Assembly: GCA_046727895.1 (NCBI GenBank)
Contig: JBKPDM010000336.1
Location: 1 to 5,925, forward strand
Origin: DATAOG01 sp046727895
GTDB taxonomy: Bacteria; Pseudomonadota; Alphaproteobacteria; Geminicoccales; Geminicoccaceae
Reading direction: 5' to 3'
DNA length: 5,925 nt
This document shows, one piece after another, positions 1 to 5,925 of this stretch; position 1 is the stretch's first letter; each line of letters starts with the position of its first letter. The notes under the pieces are model-generated. The model saw only the letters and a program-made list of their open reading frames with translations, did not search any database and had not been told where the DNA came from. The position numbers and the translations under genes are program-made.

Positions 1-665
1 ATATGATCGAGCTCGCCCATGGCCGCGGCATCCCGGTGCTGCTCGACGCGGCGCAGGCAGTGCAGCACCTGCCGGTCGACGTTCGGGAGCTGGATTGCGA
101 GTTCCTCGTCTTCTCCGGCCACAAGCTCTATGGCCCCTCCGGCATCGGGGCGCTCTATGGCAAGGCCGAACTGCTTGAAGCGATGCCACCCTATCAGGGC
201 GGCGGCGAGATGATCACGTCGGTCAGCTTCGCCGGCACCGAGTTCAACGAGATCCCGTACAAGTTCGAGGCCGGCACGCCGGCGATCGAGGCCGCGGTCG
301 GGCTCGGCGCGGCGATCGACTACGTCGAGGAGCTCGGTCTCGACGCCATTGCCGCGCACGAAGCCCGGCTGCTCGCGTACGCCACGCGGGCCATGCAGCA
401 GGTGCCGGGGCTGCGGCTCGTCGGCACGGCGCGCGAGAAGTGCAGCGTGCTCTCGTTCGTCATGGCGCGGGCGCATCCGCAGGACATCGGCACGCTCCTG
501 GATCTGGACGGGATCGCCATCCGGACCGGACATCATTGTGCCCAGCCGGTAATCGAGCGCCTGGGGCACAGCGCCACCGCGCGCGCCTCGCTCGGCCTCT
601 ACAACACCGAAGACGACATCGACGCGCTCGTCGCGAGCCTGCGGTGCATCGCCTCGATGTTCTGA
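1..665 (+). CDS. sufS: SufS cysteine desulfurase, C-terminal part (5' end outside window)
   Basis: This is a PLP-dependent cysteine desulfurase of the SUF pathway. It converts cysteine to alanine and passes persulfide sulfur to Fe-S assembly in the cytosol. About 220 residues are visible, and the frame is open at the left edge, so the ATG at 3 is internal. Numbering from that ATG: D15 and Q18 (LLDAAQ) are the cofactor-contacting residues, K41 in SGHKLYG is the Schiff-base lysine, C179 in RTGHHCAQP is the persulfide cysteine, and R194 in RASLGLYNT is the substrate-carboxylate arginine. The spacings K-C (138) and C-R (15) equal those of E. coli SufS (K226, C364, R379), so about 185 residues are missing upstream and the C-terminus is complete. 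The RTGHHCAQP motif fits SufS (group II) rather than IscS. sufT follows after 14 nt, consistent with one operon. The identification is secure. Confidence 0.96.
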   Translation, partial: MIELAHGRGIPVLLDAAQAVQHLPVDVRELDCEFLVFSGHKLYGPSGIGALYGKAELLEAMPPYQGGGEMITSVSFAGTEFNEIPYKFEAGTPAIEAAVGLGAAIDYVEELGLDAIAAHEARLLAYATRAMQQVPGLRLVGTAREKCSVLSFVMARAHPQDIGTLLDLDGIAIRTGHHCAQPVIERLGHSATARASLGLYNTEDDIDALVASLRCIASMF

Positions 666-679
666 AGCTGGAGGGCAGG

Positions 680-1066
680 ATGGACGACGATGCCCGCCTC
701 GATCGCGCGACCGAGTTTCTGTCCGAGGGCGAGGCCGACTCCCCACACCGGCCCGCGATCGACCCCCTCGGCGATCAGGTGGTCGAGGTGCTGCGGACCG
801 TTTACGACCCCGAGATCCCGGTCAACATCTTCGAGCTCGGCCTGATCTACAAGGTCGACATCGATGACGAGAAGCACGTCCGCATCGAGATGACGCTGAC
901 CTCGCCGGGCTGCCCGGTCGCTGGCATCCTGCCGGACGAGGTCCGGACCAAGGTCGAAGGGGTCGAGGGCGTCAGCGGCGCCACGGTCGACGTGGTCTGG
1001 GATCCCCCCTGGAACCCCGGCATGATGACCGAAGAGGCGCAGCTCGAGCTCGGCATCATCTACTGA
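680..1066 (+). CDS. sufT: SufT-type DUF59/MIP18 family Fe-S assembly protein
   Basis: This is a 128-residue protein of the DUF59 (MIP18/PaaD-like) family, of the type found at the end of SUF operons. Members assist maturation of Fe-S proteins in the cytosol; the exact biochemical step is not settled. The ATG at 680 has a GGAGG five bases upstream (670-674) and follows the sufS stop by 14 nt, so the start is well supported. Residues 1-29 are an acidic, probably flexible leader. The domain begins near residue 30 and shows DPEIPVNIFELGLIY (43-57), TSPGCP (74-79, with the conserved C78) and WDPPW (107-111). The protein ends ELGIIY, whereas many homologues end in a slightly longer tail. It is co-directional with sufS and presumably co-transcribed. 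PaaD is less likely given the sufS neighbour. Confidence 0.92.
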   Translation: MDDDARLDRATEFLSEGEADSPHRPAIDPLGDQVVEVLRTVYDPEIPVNIFELGLIYKVDIDDEKHVRIEMTLTSPGCPVAGILPDEVRTKVEGVEGVSGATVDVVWDPPWNPGMMTEEAQLELGIIY

Positions 1067-1117
1067 TACGGCTCCGCATGGGCTTGGCGGGCGCGGGCGC
1101 GCCGCACCTTCAGCTTC

Positions 1118-1140
1118 CCGGTCAGACGGACCCGGCTTTT
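1118..1140 (+). terminator. Possible rho-independent terminator after sufT
   Basis: CCGGTC (1118-1123) can pair with GACC and GG (1129-1132 and 1134-1135) around an AGACG loop, with one bulged C at 1133. The hairpin is followed by CTTTT (1136-1140). It lies 52 nt past the sufT stop, in the 130-bp gap between the convergent sufT and parB genes. The stem is short and the T run is only four bases, so this is a modest candidate. In the rest of the gap I see only a weak hairpin (CGAGA/TCTCG around 1160) without a T tract, so no clear terminator for parB. Confidence 0.4.
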
Positions 1141-1196
1141 CGGCAGTCAGCGCCGGCGAGAGCGGTCTCGGCCTCGGCTCCCGCGGGCGGTGGCGC

Positions 1197-2084
1197 TCAG
1201 CCCAGGCGCTTCAGCAGTCCGTCCAGCTGGTCGGCCGAGTGATAGGCGATGCTGAGGACTCCGCCCGGGCCTTTGGGCTTGAGGCTGACGCTTAGACCGA
1301 GCCGGCCGGACAGGTCACGCTCCAGTGCGAGCGTGTTCGGGTCCTTCGCGGATGACTTCGCGGGCGAGCGCGCAGCGCGCTGACTGTCCGCCCGAACCAG
1401 CGCTTCGGTCTGCCGCACGTTCAGGCCGCGCGCGACCACCGCCTTCGCCAGTCCGACCGGGTCGCTGGCGCCGAGCAGGGCGCGGGCGTGGCCGGCCGAC
1501 AGCTCGCCGCGCTCGAGCATCTCCCGGACCGGGGCAGGCAGGCCCAGAAGCCGCAGGAGATTGGCGATGTGGCTGCGGCTCTTGCCGAGCGCGCCGGCGA
1601 GCGCCTCCTGGGTATGATCGAACTCGTCGATCAGGCGGCGGTAGCCCTCGGCCTCCTCGAGCGGCGAGAGGTCCTGGCGCTGCACGTTCTCGAGCAACGC
1701 CACCTCGAGCGCGGCCCGGTCGGACAGCTCGTGCAGGATGACCGGCAGCTCGTGGATGCCGGCGAGCTGGGCTGCGCGCCAGCGCCGCTCGCCCGCGACG
1801 ATCTCGTAGAAGTCGGCGCCGTTCGGCGCGCGGCGCACCAGGAGCGGCTGCATGACGCCGTGACTGCGGATCGACTCGGCGAGCCCGGCCAGATCGTCCT
1901 CGCTGAAACGGCGGCGCGGTTGCAGGGCCGAGGGACGCAGATACTCGATCGGTACCGTGCGCGGCGGCTCGGCCGCGCTCGACCCGGGGAGCCCCTCCGA
2001 CGGCACGCCGAGCAGCGCCGAGAGACCCATGCCGAGGCCTCGGCGCCGGGCCGTGGACCTGGCGTCGTCGCCGAACTCGGTCAT
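1197..2084 (-). CDS. parB: Chromosome partitioning protein ParB
   Basis: This 295-residue ParB/Spo0J family protein is a CTP-dependent DNA clamp. It binds parS, spreads along the origin region and stimulates the ParA ATPase. Domains in order: an N-terminal ParA-contacting segment, RRGLGMGLSALLG (14-26; many homologues have a basic residue where M19 stands); a linker; the ParB/CTPase domain (about 43-140) with LQPRRRF (54-60), the CTP-binding GERRWRA (98-104) and ENVQRQDLSPLEEA (132-145); a helix-turn-helix near 159-182 (QEALAGALGKSRSHIANLLRL); a Ser/Ala/Lys-rich linker around 232-247; and a C-terminal dimerisation segment ending LDGLLKRLG. The length is normal for chromosomal ParB. Its ATG overlaps the parA stop as ATGA, which suggests translational coupling. 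It is the last gene of the minus-strand block and converges on sufT. Confidence 0.97.
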   Translation of the reverse strand: MTEFGDDARSTARRRGLGMGLSALLGVPSEGLPGSSAAEPPRTVPIEYLRPSALQPRRRFSEDDLAGLAESIRSHGVMQPLLVRRAPNGADFYEIVAGERRWRAAQLAGIHELPVILHELSDRAALEVALLENVQRQDLSPLEEAEGYRRLIDEFDHTQEALAGALGKSRSHIANLLRLLGLPAPVREMLERGELSAGHARALLGASDPVGLAKAVVARGLNVRQTEALVRADSQRAARSPAKSSAKDPNTLALERDLSGRLGLSVSLKPKGPGGVLSIAYHSADQLDGLLKRLG

Positions 2085-2896
2085 AGCGCCGCCTCGGCGA
2101 CCTGCTCGCGGCGCAGCACCTCGCCGGCCAGCTGCACGTAGGCCTGCGAGCCGGGGCAGCGAAAATCGTACAGGAGCACGGGCATGCCGTGGGAGGGCGC
2201 CTCGGAGACCCGGACGTTGCGCGGCACGACCGTATCGTAGACCCGCTTGCCGAGGAAGCTGCGCACGTCGGTCGCGACCTGCTGAGCGAGGTTATTGCGG
2301 CGATCGAACATCGTGAGCAGCACTCCCTGGACCTCGAGCAGGGGGTTGAAGGTGCGGCGTACCCGCTCGATGGTCCGCAGCAGCAGGCTCAAGCCCTCGA
2401 GGGCGAAGAACTCGCACTGCAGCGGCACCAGGACCGCGCGCGCCGCCACCAGGGCGTTGACCGTGAGGAGTCCAAGCGAGGGCGGGCAGTCGATCAGCAC
2501 GTAGTCGTAGTCCCGATCGAGGTCGTCGAGCGCGTCCTTGAGGCGGAACTCGCGCCGCTCGCGCTCGACCAGCTCCAGCTCGGCCGCAGAGAGGTCGACC
2601 ACCGCCGGGACCAGATCGAAGCCCGGAATCTTGGTTCGGATCACGGCTTCCTCGAGCCTGGCGTCGCCGAGAACCACGTTGTAGGTGGTCACGTTGCGCG
2701 CCGCGTGCTGGATGCCGAGGCCGGTGCTCGCATTGCCCTGGGGATCGATGTCGATCAGCAGCACGGTCTTGCCGCAGGCGGCAAGCGCCGTACCGAGGTT
2801 GATCGCGGTCGTGGTCTTACCGACCCCGCCCTTCTGGTTGGCGACAGCCATCACGCGGCCGAGCTGCCGAGGCTTTCGGTTGACGATCACGCGCAC
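2081..2896 (-). CDS. parA: Chromosome partitioning ATPase ParA (Soj family)
   Basis: This 271-residue P-loop ATPase of the ParA/MinD superfamily forms the nucleoid-associated gradient that moves ParB-parS complexes apart. It shows the deviant Walker A KGGVGKTT (22-29, signature lysines K22 and K27), Walker A' LLIDIDPQGNAS (46-57), Walker B LIDCPPSLG (134-142), and the family block VPLQCEFFALEGL (157-169). The start is taken as GTG at 2896, because a strong Shine-Dalgarno sits six bases upstream and because beta-strand 1 (GRVMAVANQKGG) would be truncated if the ATG at 2851 were used. The resulting 15-residue N-terminal leader is basic (RKPRQLGR). Alternative starts are GTG 2890, GTG 2854 and ATG 2851. 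The 5' end overlaps the tail of rsmG by 80 nt in another frame, and the 3' end overlaps the parB start by 4 nt. Confidence 0.96.
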   Translation of the reverse strand: MRVIVNRKPRQLGRVMAVANQKGGVGKTTTAINLGTALAACGKTVLLIDIDPQGNASTGLGIQHAARNVTTYNVVLGDARLEEAVIRTKIPGFDLVPAVVDLSAAELELVERERREFRLKDALDDLDRDYDYVLIDCPPSLGLLTVNALVAARAVLVPLQCEFFALEGLSLLLRTIERVRRTFNPLLEVQGVLLTMFDRRNNLAQQVATDVRSFLGKRVYDTVVPRNVRVSEAPSHGMPVLLYDFRCPGSQAYVQLAGEVLRREQVAEAAL

Positions 2897-3512
2897 GGCC
2901 GACCTCCCGGAGTTTGAGCACGATGCCCGACGGTGCGGACAGGCTCGGGAACATTTCCGGCACCATATGCCAGTCCCCCGCGGCGTCGGTCAACTCCTGC
3001 GGGATTGTGGCGCCGCCTTTGAGGAACAAACAGACCGTCGCCGGGGTCAGGAAGCGCTCGGCCAGGGTGAGGAGCCGGGGCAGGGGCGCCAGCGCGCGCG
3101 CGGTGATGACGTCCGCGGGCCAGCCCGCCAGATGCTCGATGCGCTCTGCATGGATCACCACGCTTGCCCCGGTCGTTCGCGCGACCTCGCGCAGGAACTG
3201 CGCCTTGCGCGGATCGCTCTCGATCAGATGGACGCCGGGCACGCCGAGCAGAGCCAGGACCATGCCGGGCAGTCCGGCGCCGCTGCCGAGATCGACCAGC
3301 GACCCGGCGGCCGATGGCAGGTGCGCGGCGAGCTGCGCCGAATCGAGGATGTGGCGACGCCAGGGATCGGCCAGGGTGGCCGGTCCGACCAGATTGATCG
3401 CCCGCTGCCAGCGGCGCAGGAGGTCGAGGTAGACCGTCAGACGGTCCAGTGTTTCACGTGAAACATCGATGGTGGCAGCGAACGCTTCGCGGCTCAACGG
3501 CCGCTCGACCAT
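2817..3512 (-). CDS. rsmG: 16S rRNA (guanine-527-N7) methyltransferase RsmG (GidB)
   Basis: This SAM-dependent enzyme makes m7G527 in 16S rRNA of the small ribosomal subunit. Visible family features are an N-terminal SRETLDRLTVYLDLLRRWQRAINLVG block (18-43), HILDSAQL (54-61), the SAM-binding glycine loop DLGSGAGLPG (74-83), the acidic E98 after motif I (LIESDPRKAQFL), TARALAPL (137-144) and LFLKGG (162-167). The ATG at 3512 lies 3 nt after the mnmG stop (TGA-GAC-ATG), so coupling is likely; its own Shine-Dalgarno (AAGGCGG) is weak. At 231 residues it is longer than the usual 205-210. The recognisable fold ends near SGIVLKLREV (195-204), and the last 25 or so residues are an Arg-rich tail read across the parA start. 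A perfect parS lies in codons 16-21. Confidence 0.95.
   Translation of the reverse strand: MVERPLSREAFAATIDVSRETLDRLTVYLDLLRRWQRAINLVGPATLADPWRRHILDSAQLAAHLPSAAGSLVDLGSGAGLPGMVLALLGVPGVHLIESDPRKAQFLREVARTTGASVVIHAERIEHLAGWPADVITARALAPLPRLLTLAERFLTPATVCLFLKGGATIPQELTDAAGDWHMVPEMFPSLSAPSGIVLKLREVGRARDRQPKASAARPRDGCRQPEGRGR
2902..2908 (-). promoter_or_regulatory. Strong Shine-Dalgarno for parA, deciding its GTG start
   Basis: Read on the minus strand, GGGAGGT occupies 2908-2902. Its GGGAGG core ends six bases before the GTG at 2896. It lies inside the rsmG coding sequence. No comparable purine-rich site precedes the in-frame ATG at 2851, which favours the upstream GTG. Confidence 0.7.
3450..3465. 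promoter_or_regulatory. parS: parS centromere site (ParB binding) inside rsmG
   Basis: TGTTTCACGTGAAACA is a perfect 16-bp palindrome identical to the well-known bacterial parS consensus. It occupies the third base of codon 16 through codon 21 of rsmG, encoding V17-S18-R19-E20-T21. ParB loads here and spreads. The site lies about 550 bp upstream of the parA start and within the operon that encodes ParA and ParB. I found no second site of this quality in the window. Confidence 0.95.
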
Positions 3513-3515
3513 GTC

Positions 3516-5366
3516 TCAGGCCGCCTTGTGGGCATAGCGATAAAGGATCGTCAGCGCGGCCGGCGTCATGCCCGGCAGACGCGCCGCGGCGCCGAGCGTC
3601 GGCGGCCGGACCTCAGCCAGCCGCAGCCGGATCTCGCTGCTCAGGCCGGCGATCGCATCGAGATCGAGGTCGCGGGGCAGCTCGAAGGCCTCCTCGGCGC
3701 GCAGCGTCGCAATATCGCTCGCCTGGCGCGCCAGATAGCCGGCGTAGCGGGCCTCGATCTCGAGCTGCTCGACCACGTCCGCCCGAAGACCCGCCAGCTC
3801 CGGCCAGATGGCGGCGAGCCCCGCGACCCTGACATTCGCCAGACGCAGGAGCTCCAGCCCGTCCCGTACGATCCCGTCGAGCTTGACCTCCAGCCCGAAC
3901 CCGCGCGCCGCAGTGGGGCTGAGGCGAAGCTGCGAGAGGCGCCGTTCAGCAGCTTCCAGGGCAGCGCGCTTGATGGCGAAGGCACGCCGGCGGCGTGTGC
4001 CGACCACGCCGATCGCCTCGCCCTTCGGCGTCAGCCGCCGGTCGGCGTTGTCTGCCCGAAGCGTCAGACGATATTCGGCGCGCGAGGTGAACATCCGATA
4101 GGGCTCGCTCACGCCCTGGGTCGTCAGGTCGTCGATCAGGACCCCGATGTAGGCATCGGCCCGATCGAGCGTGAAGCGCCGTCGGCCGCTCGCGGCCAGC
4201 GCCGCGTTGATGCCCGCGATCAGCCCCTGGGCGGCGGCCTCTTCGTAGCCCGTGGTGCCATTGATCTGGCCAGCCAGGAACAGCCGCGGCACACGGCGGC
4301 TCTCCAGGGTCGGATCGAGCTCGCGCGGATCGACGTGATCGTACTCGATCGCGTAGCCGGGTCGCAGCATCGTGGCCTGCTCGAGCCCGGGCACCGTCTT
4401 CAGCATCCTGGCCTGGATGTCTGCCGGCAGCGAGGTCGAGATGCCGTTCGGATACACGGTCACATCGTCCAGCCCCTCGGGCTCGAGAAAGATCTGGTGG
4501 CGCGGCCGGTCGGCGAAGCGGACCACCTTGTCCTCGATCGAGGGGCAATAGCGCACGCCGGTCGCGGCGATCCGGCCCGCGTACATGGGCGAGCGGTCGA
4601 GGTTGGCGCGGATCAGGTCGTGAGTCGCCGCCGTCGTGCCGGTGATCGCGCAATCGACCTGCGGGTTGGTGGGGGTCTCGGTGAGCGTCGAGAACGGCTC
4701 GGCCGGATCGTCGCCCGGCTGGCGTCGGAGGCCGCGGAAGTCGATCGTGCGCCCGTCGAGACGCGGCGGCGTGCCGGTCTTCAGCCGGGCGAGGGCGAAG
4801 CCCGCGCGGGCCAGGCTCTGCGCGAGACGCACCGCGGGCGCGTCCCCGACCCGACCGGCCGGCCAGCGCTCCAGGCCGATGTGGATCTCGCCCCGCAGGA
4901 ACGTGCCCGTGGTCAGCACGACCGCGCCGGCGGGCCATGCCTCGCCGTCGGCCGCGACCACGCCAGAGACGCATCCGGCCCGATCGAAGCGCAGATCGTC
5001 GACCGCACGAGCCTGAATGGCGAGATTCGGCTGCTCGGCCAGCAGTGCCGCGATCGCCCGTCGGTAGAGGCGCCGATCGGCCTGCGCCCTTGGCCCGCGC
5101 ACGGCCGGTCCCTTGCTGCGATTGAGCACCCGGAACTGGATCCCGGCTCGATCGATGGCGCGCCCCATGAGGCCGTCCAGAGCGTCGATCTCGCGGACCA
5201 GATGGCCGCGACCGAGACCGCCGATCGCGGGGTTGCAGGACATCGCGCCGATGGTCTCGAGCTTGTGGGTCAGGAGCAGCGTGCGCGCGCCGAGCCGCGC
5301 ACTCGCCGCCGCGGCCTCGCAGCCGGCGTGGCCGGCGCCGATCACGATCACGTCGTAGTCTGCCAT
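3516..5366 (-). CDS. mnmG: tRNA uridine-34 5-carboxymethylaminomethyl modification enzyme MnmG (GidA)
   Basis: This 616-residue FAD enzyme acts with MnmE to install the cmnm5 (or nm5) group on wobble U34 of certain tRNAs in the cytosol. The N-terminal Rossmann FAD motif is IGAGHAGCEAA (9-19). C44 in MSCNPAIGG corresponds to E. coli C47. The first family signature, GVRYCPSIEDK (270-280), carries C274, equivalent to E. coli C277. The second signature is AGQINGTTGYEEAAAQG (365-381). The C-terminal region, with YAGY (541-544) and helical segments ending LYRYAHKAA, is the tRNA/MnmE-binding part. Length is normal (E. coli 629). The ATG at 5366 is the only sensible start: an in-frame TGA at 5402-5400 lies just upstream with no ATG, GTG or TTG between. 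There is no visible Shine-Dalgarno before it. It is the first gene of the mnmG-rsmG-parA-parB block; mnmE is not its neighbour here. Confidence 0.98.
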   Translation of the reverse strand: MADYDVIVIGAGHAGCEAAAASARLGARTLLLTHKLETIGAMSCNPAIGGLGRGHLVREIDALDGLMGRAIDRAGIQFRVLNRSKGPAVRGPRAQADRRLYRRAIAALLAEQPNLAIQARAVDDLRFDRAGCVSGVVAADGEAWPAGAVVLTTGTFLRGEIHIGLERWPAGRVGDAPAVRLAQSLARAGFALARLKTGTPPRLDGRTIDFRGLRRQPGDDPAEPFSTLTETPTNPQVDCAITGTTAATHDLIRANLDRSPMYAGRIAATGVRYCPSIEDKVVRFADRPRHQIFLEPEGLDDVTVYPNGISTSLPADIQARMLKTVPGLEQATMLRPGYAIEYDHVDPRELDPTLESRRVPRLFLAGQINGTTGYEEAAAQGLIAGINAALAASGRRRFTLDRADAYIGVLIDDLTTQGVSEPYRMFTSRAEYRLTLRADNADRRLTPKGEAIGVVGTRRRRAFAIKRAALEAAERRLSQLRLSPTAARGFGLEVKLDGIVRDGLELLRLANVRVAGLAAIWPELAGLRADVVEQLEIEARYAGYLARQASDIATLRAEEAFELPRDLDLDAIAGLSSEIRLRLAEVRPPTLGAAARLPGMTPAALTILYRYAHKAA

Positions 5367-5374
5367 GGCCGGCT

Positions 5375-5403
5375 GTTGTGTCGCGGCCGCGATTGGGCGT
5401 CAA
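5375..5403 (-). promoter_or_regulatory. Tentative promoter for the mnmG-rsmG-parAB block
   Basis: On the minus strand, TTGACG (5403-5398) resembles a -35 box. A 17-nt spacer separates it from CACAAC (5380-5375), a poor -10 match (3 of 6). Transcription would start around 5368, almost at the mnmG ATG, which has no Shine-Dalgarno; a leaderless message is therefore possible. The rest of 5404-5552 shows no supported gene and only short, unremarkable inverted repeats. This rests on one good hexamer and should be treated as a hypothesis. Confidence 0.25.
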
Positions 5404-5552
5404 CGGTTTCCCCATCGAAGCGCGGCTCTCGCGGGCAGGCTTCGGCTCGGCAGGGCAGCCGCGTCAGCGCCCCGGCCACCCGGTGTTGGCGTGGCGGACA
5501 GAGCGTCTGCCGAAACTGTCTCTATGTCAGCCGCGCTGGTCCTGGAAGCAAG

Positions 5553-5581
5553 AAGCCCCGCCGGCCGGGCCGGCGGGGCTT
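5553..5581 (-). terminator. Strong GC-rich rho-independent terminator after the outer-membrane protein gene
   Basis: Perfect inverted repeats AAGCCCCGCCGG (5553-5564) and CCGGCGGGGCTT (5570-5581) form a 12-bp stem with a 5-nt loop; the symmetry extends to 14-bp arms around 5567. On the minus strand the stem is followed by a CTTCTTGCTT stretch, richer in T than the plus-strand side. It lies 38 nt beyond the stop of the minus-strand gene at 5620 and upstream of mnmG, so it separates the two transcripts. The symmetric structure could also act in the other direction, but no plus-strand gene ends here. Confidence 0.8.
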
Positions 5582-5619
5582 GCACTTAGTCTGTCCGGGC
5601 TGCGTCGCCGCGCCGCGGC

Positions 5620-5925
5620 TCAAAACTCCCAACGCGCGCGCAGGACCACGTTGTGGCTCTGGTAGTCCGGGTTCAGCAGACCCGTTTTCGCGGCCTTGAA
5701 GTCGAGGTCTTCGACCCGCACGTAGCGATAGGCCAGCCCGAGCGAGAGGGAGTCGGTCAACGGCAACACGAAGGTCGGCCTCGCCCCGCGCAGCTCGAGC
5801 CACGGCATCGCCCCGCCCCACCACGTGGTCGGGCTCGCGGCCGGCGTCAGAGCCAGCGTCCTGAACGCATCGGCCGGCCTCCTGCCAGTCGCCGCCGCCG
5901 GCAGCGTCGCTCGAAGCGCTGGCTG
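5620..5925 (-). CDS. Probable outer-membrane beta-barrel protein, C-terminal end (5' end outside window)
   Basis: The frame is open from the right edge to a TGA at 5622-5620, giving 101 visible residues; the ATG at 5808 is internal or a minor alternative. The final 60 residues alternate hydrophobic and polar positions, as beta-strands do: TFVLPL, SLSLGLAYRYVRVEDLDF and finally HNVVLRARWEF. Ending in an aromatic F after such a strand is the classic C-terminal signature recognised by the BAM machinery, so an outer-membrane barrel is likely. I do not recognise the specific family; opacity-like surface proteins and porins are both possible. The part before the internal ATG (5809-5925) is less convincing, because a different frame has a better codon rhythm there, so a frameshift cannot be excluded. 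A strong terminator follows the gene. Confidence 0.6.
   Translation of the reverse strand, partial: QPALRATLPAAATGRRPADAFRTLALTPAASPTTWWGGAMPWLELRGARPTFVLPLTDSLSLGLAYRYVRVEDLDFKAAKTGLLNPDYQSHNVVLRARWEF

Noticed and set aside
599..877. A small minus-strand frame across the sufS-sufT junction
   Set aside because: It lies opposite two well-supported genes and their Shine-Dalgarno; there is no independent evidence of coding.
1140..1196. Hairpin considered as a parB terminator on the minus strand
   Set aside because: The stem is short (CGAGA/TCTCG with weak extensions) and no T tract follows it on the minus strand.
1488..2141. A 217-codon plus-strand frame opposite parB
   Set aside because: It is an antisense shadow of a clearly identified ParB; there is no start context or recognisable domain.
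2189..2917. A 242-codon plus-strand frame opposite parA
   Set aside because: It is an antisense shadow. ParA motifs are intact on the other strand and the antisense product resembles nothing recognisable.
5382..5391. CGCGGCCGCG palindrome considered as an operator upstream of mnmG
   Set aside because: Short all-G/C palindromes are expected by chance in DNA of this composition, and nothing else supports regulator binding.
3946..5415. A 489-codon minus-strand frame overlapping mnmG
   Set aside because: It is an out-of-frame reading of mnmG, almost entirely Arg, Gly, Asp and Pro, with no family resemblance.
3528..5699. A 723-codon open frame on the plus strand, opposite mnmG
   Set aside because: It is an antisense shadow of mnmG produced by the G/C-ending codons of a high-GC gene. 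The translation is Arg/Gly/Ala-rich with no recognisable domain, and it runs on into non-coding DNA and the terminator.
5820..5829. ACCACGTGGT palindrome considered as a second parS
   Set aside because: Only the central CACGTG matches. The flanks lack the GTTT/AAAC arms required by the parS consensus.

Overview
The window is a high-GC chromosomal segment (roughly two thirds G+C by eye) from what looks like an alphaproteobacterium. The grounds are the tight gene string mnmG-rsmG-parA-parB on the minus strand, a perfect parS palindrome inside the 5' end of rsmG, and a SUF iron-sulfur operon ending sufS-sufT (DUF59/MIP18) on the plus strand. This order is typical of origin-proximal DNA. The genus cannot be named from the sequence alone.

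Layout: positions 1-665 hold the C-terminal half of the cysteine desulfurase SufS, cut by the window edge. It is followed 14 nt later by a complete sufT (680-1066) and a modest terminator-like hairpin (1118-1140). Converging on these from the right is a minus-strand block in transcription order: mnmG (5366-3516), rsmG (3512-2817), parA (2896-2081) and parB (2084-1197). The junctions are very tight: a 3-nt gap, an 80-nt overlap and a 4-nt ATGA overlap. Upstream of mnmG lies about 250 bp of non-coding DNA with a possible promoter and a very strong GC-rich terminator hairpin (5553-5581). The hairpin closes a further minus-strand gene, of which only the C-terminal end is visible (5620-5925). That gene appears to encode an outer-membrane beta-barrel protein.

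How they work together: SufS supplies persulfide sulfur and SufT assists Fe-S maturation. MnmG makes the cmnm5 wobble-uridine modification with its partner MnmE, which is not encoded here. RsmG methylates 16S rRNA. ParA and ParB segregate the replicated origin by loading on parS, and one parS copy is carried within this same operon.

I see no previously undescribed system; the genes are standard housekeeping genes. The points worth a second look are the parS embedded as A/T-ending codons in rsmG, the rsmG frame that ends inside the parA P-loop codons, the possibly leaderless mnmG start, and a possible reading-phase change in the outer-membrane protein gene at the right edge.
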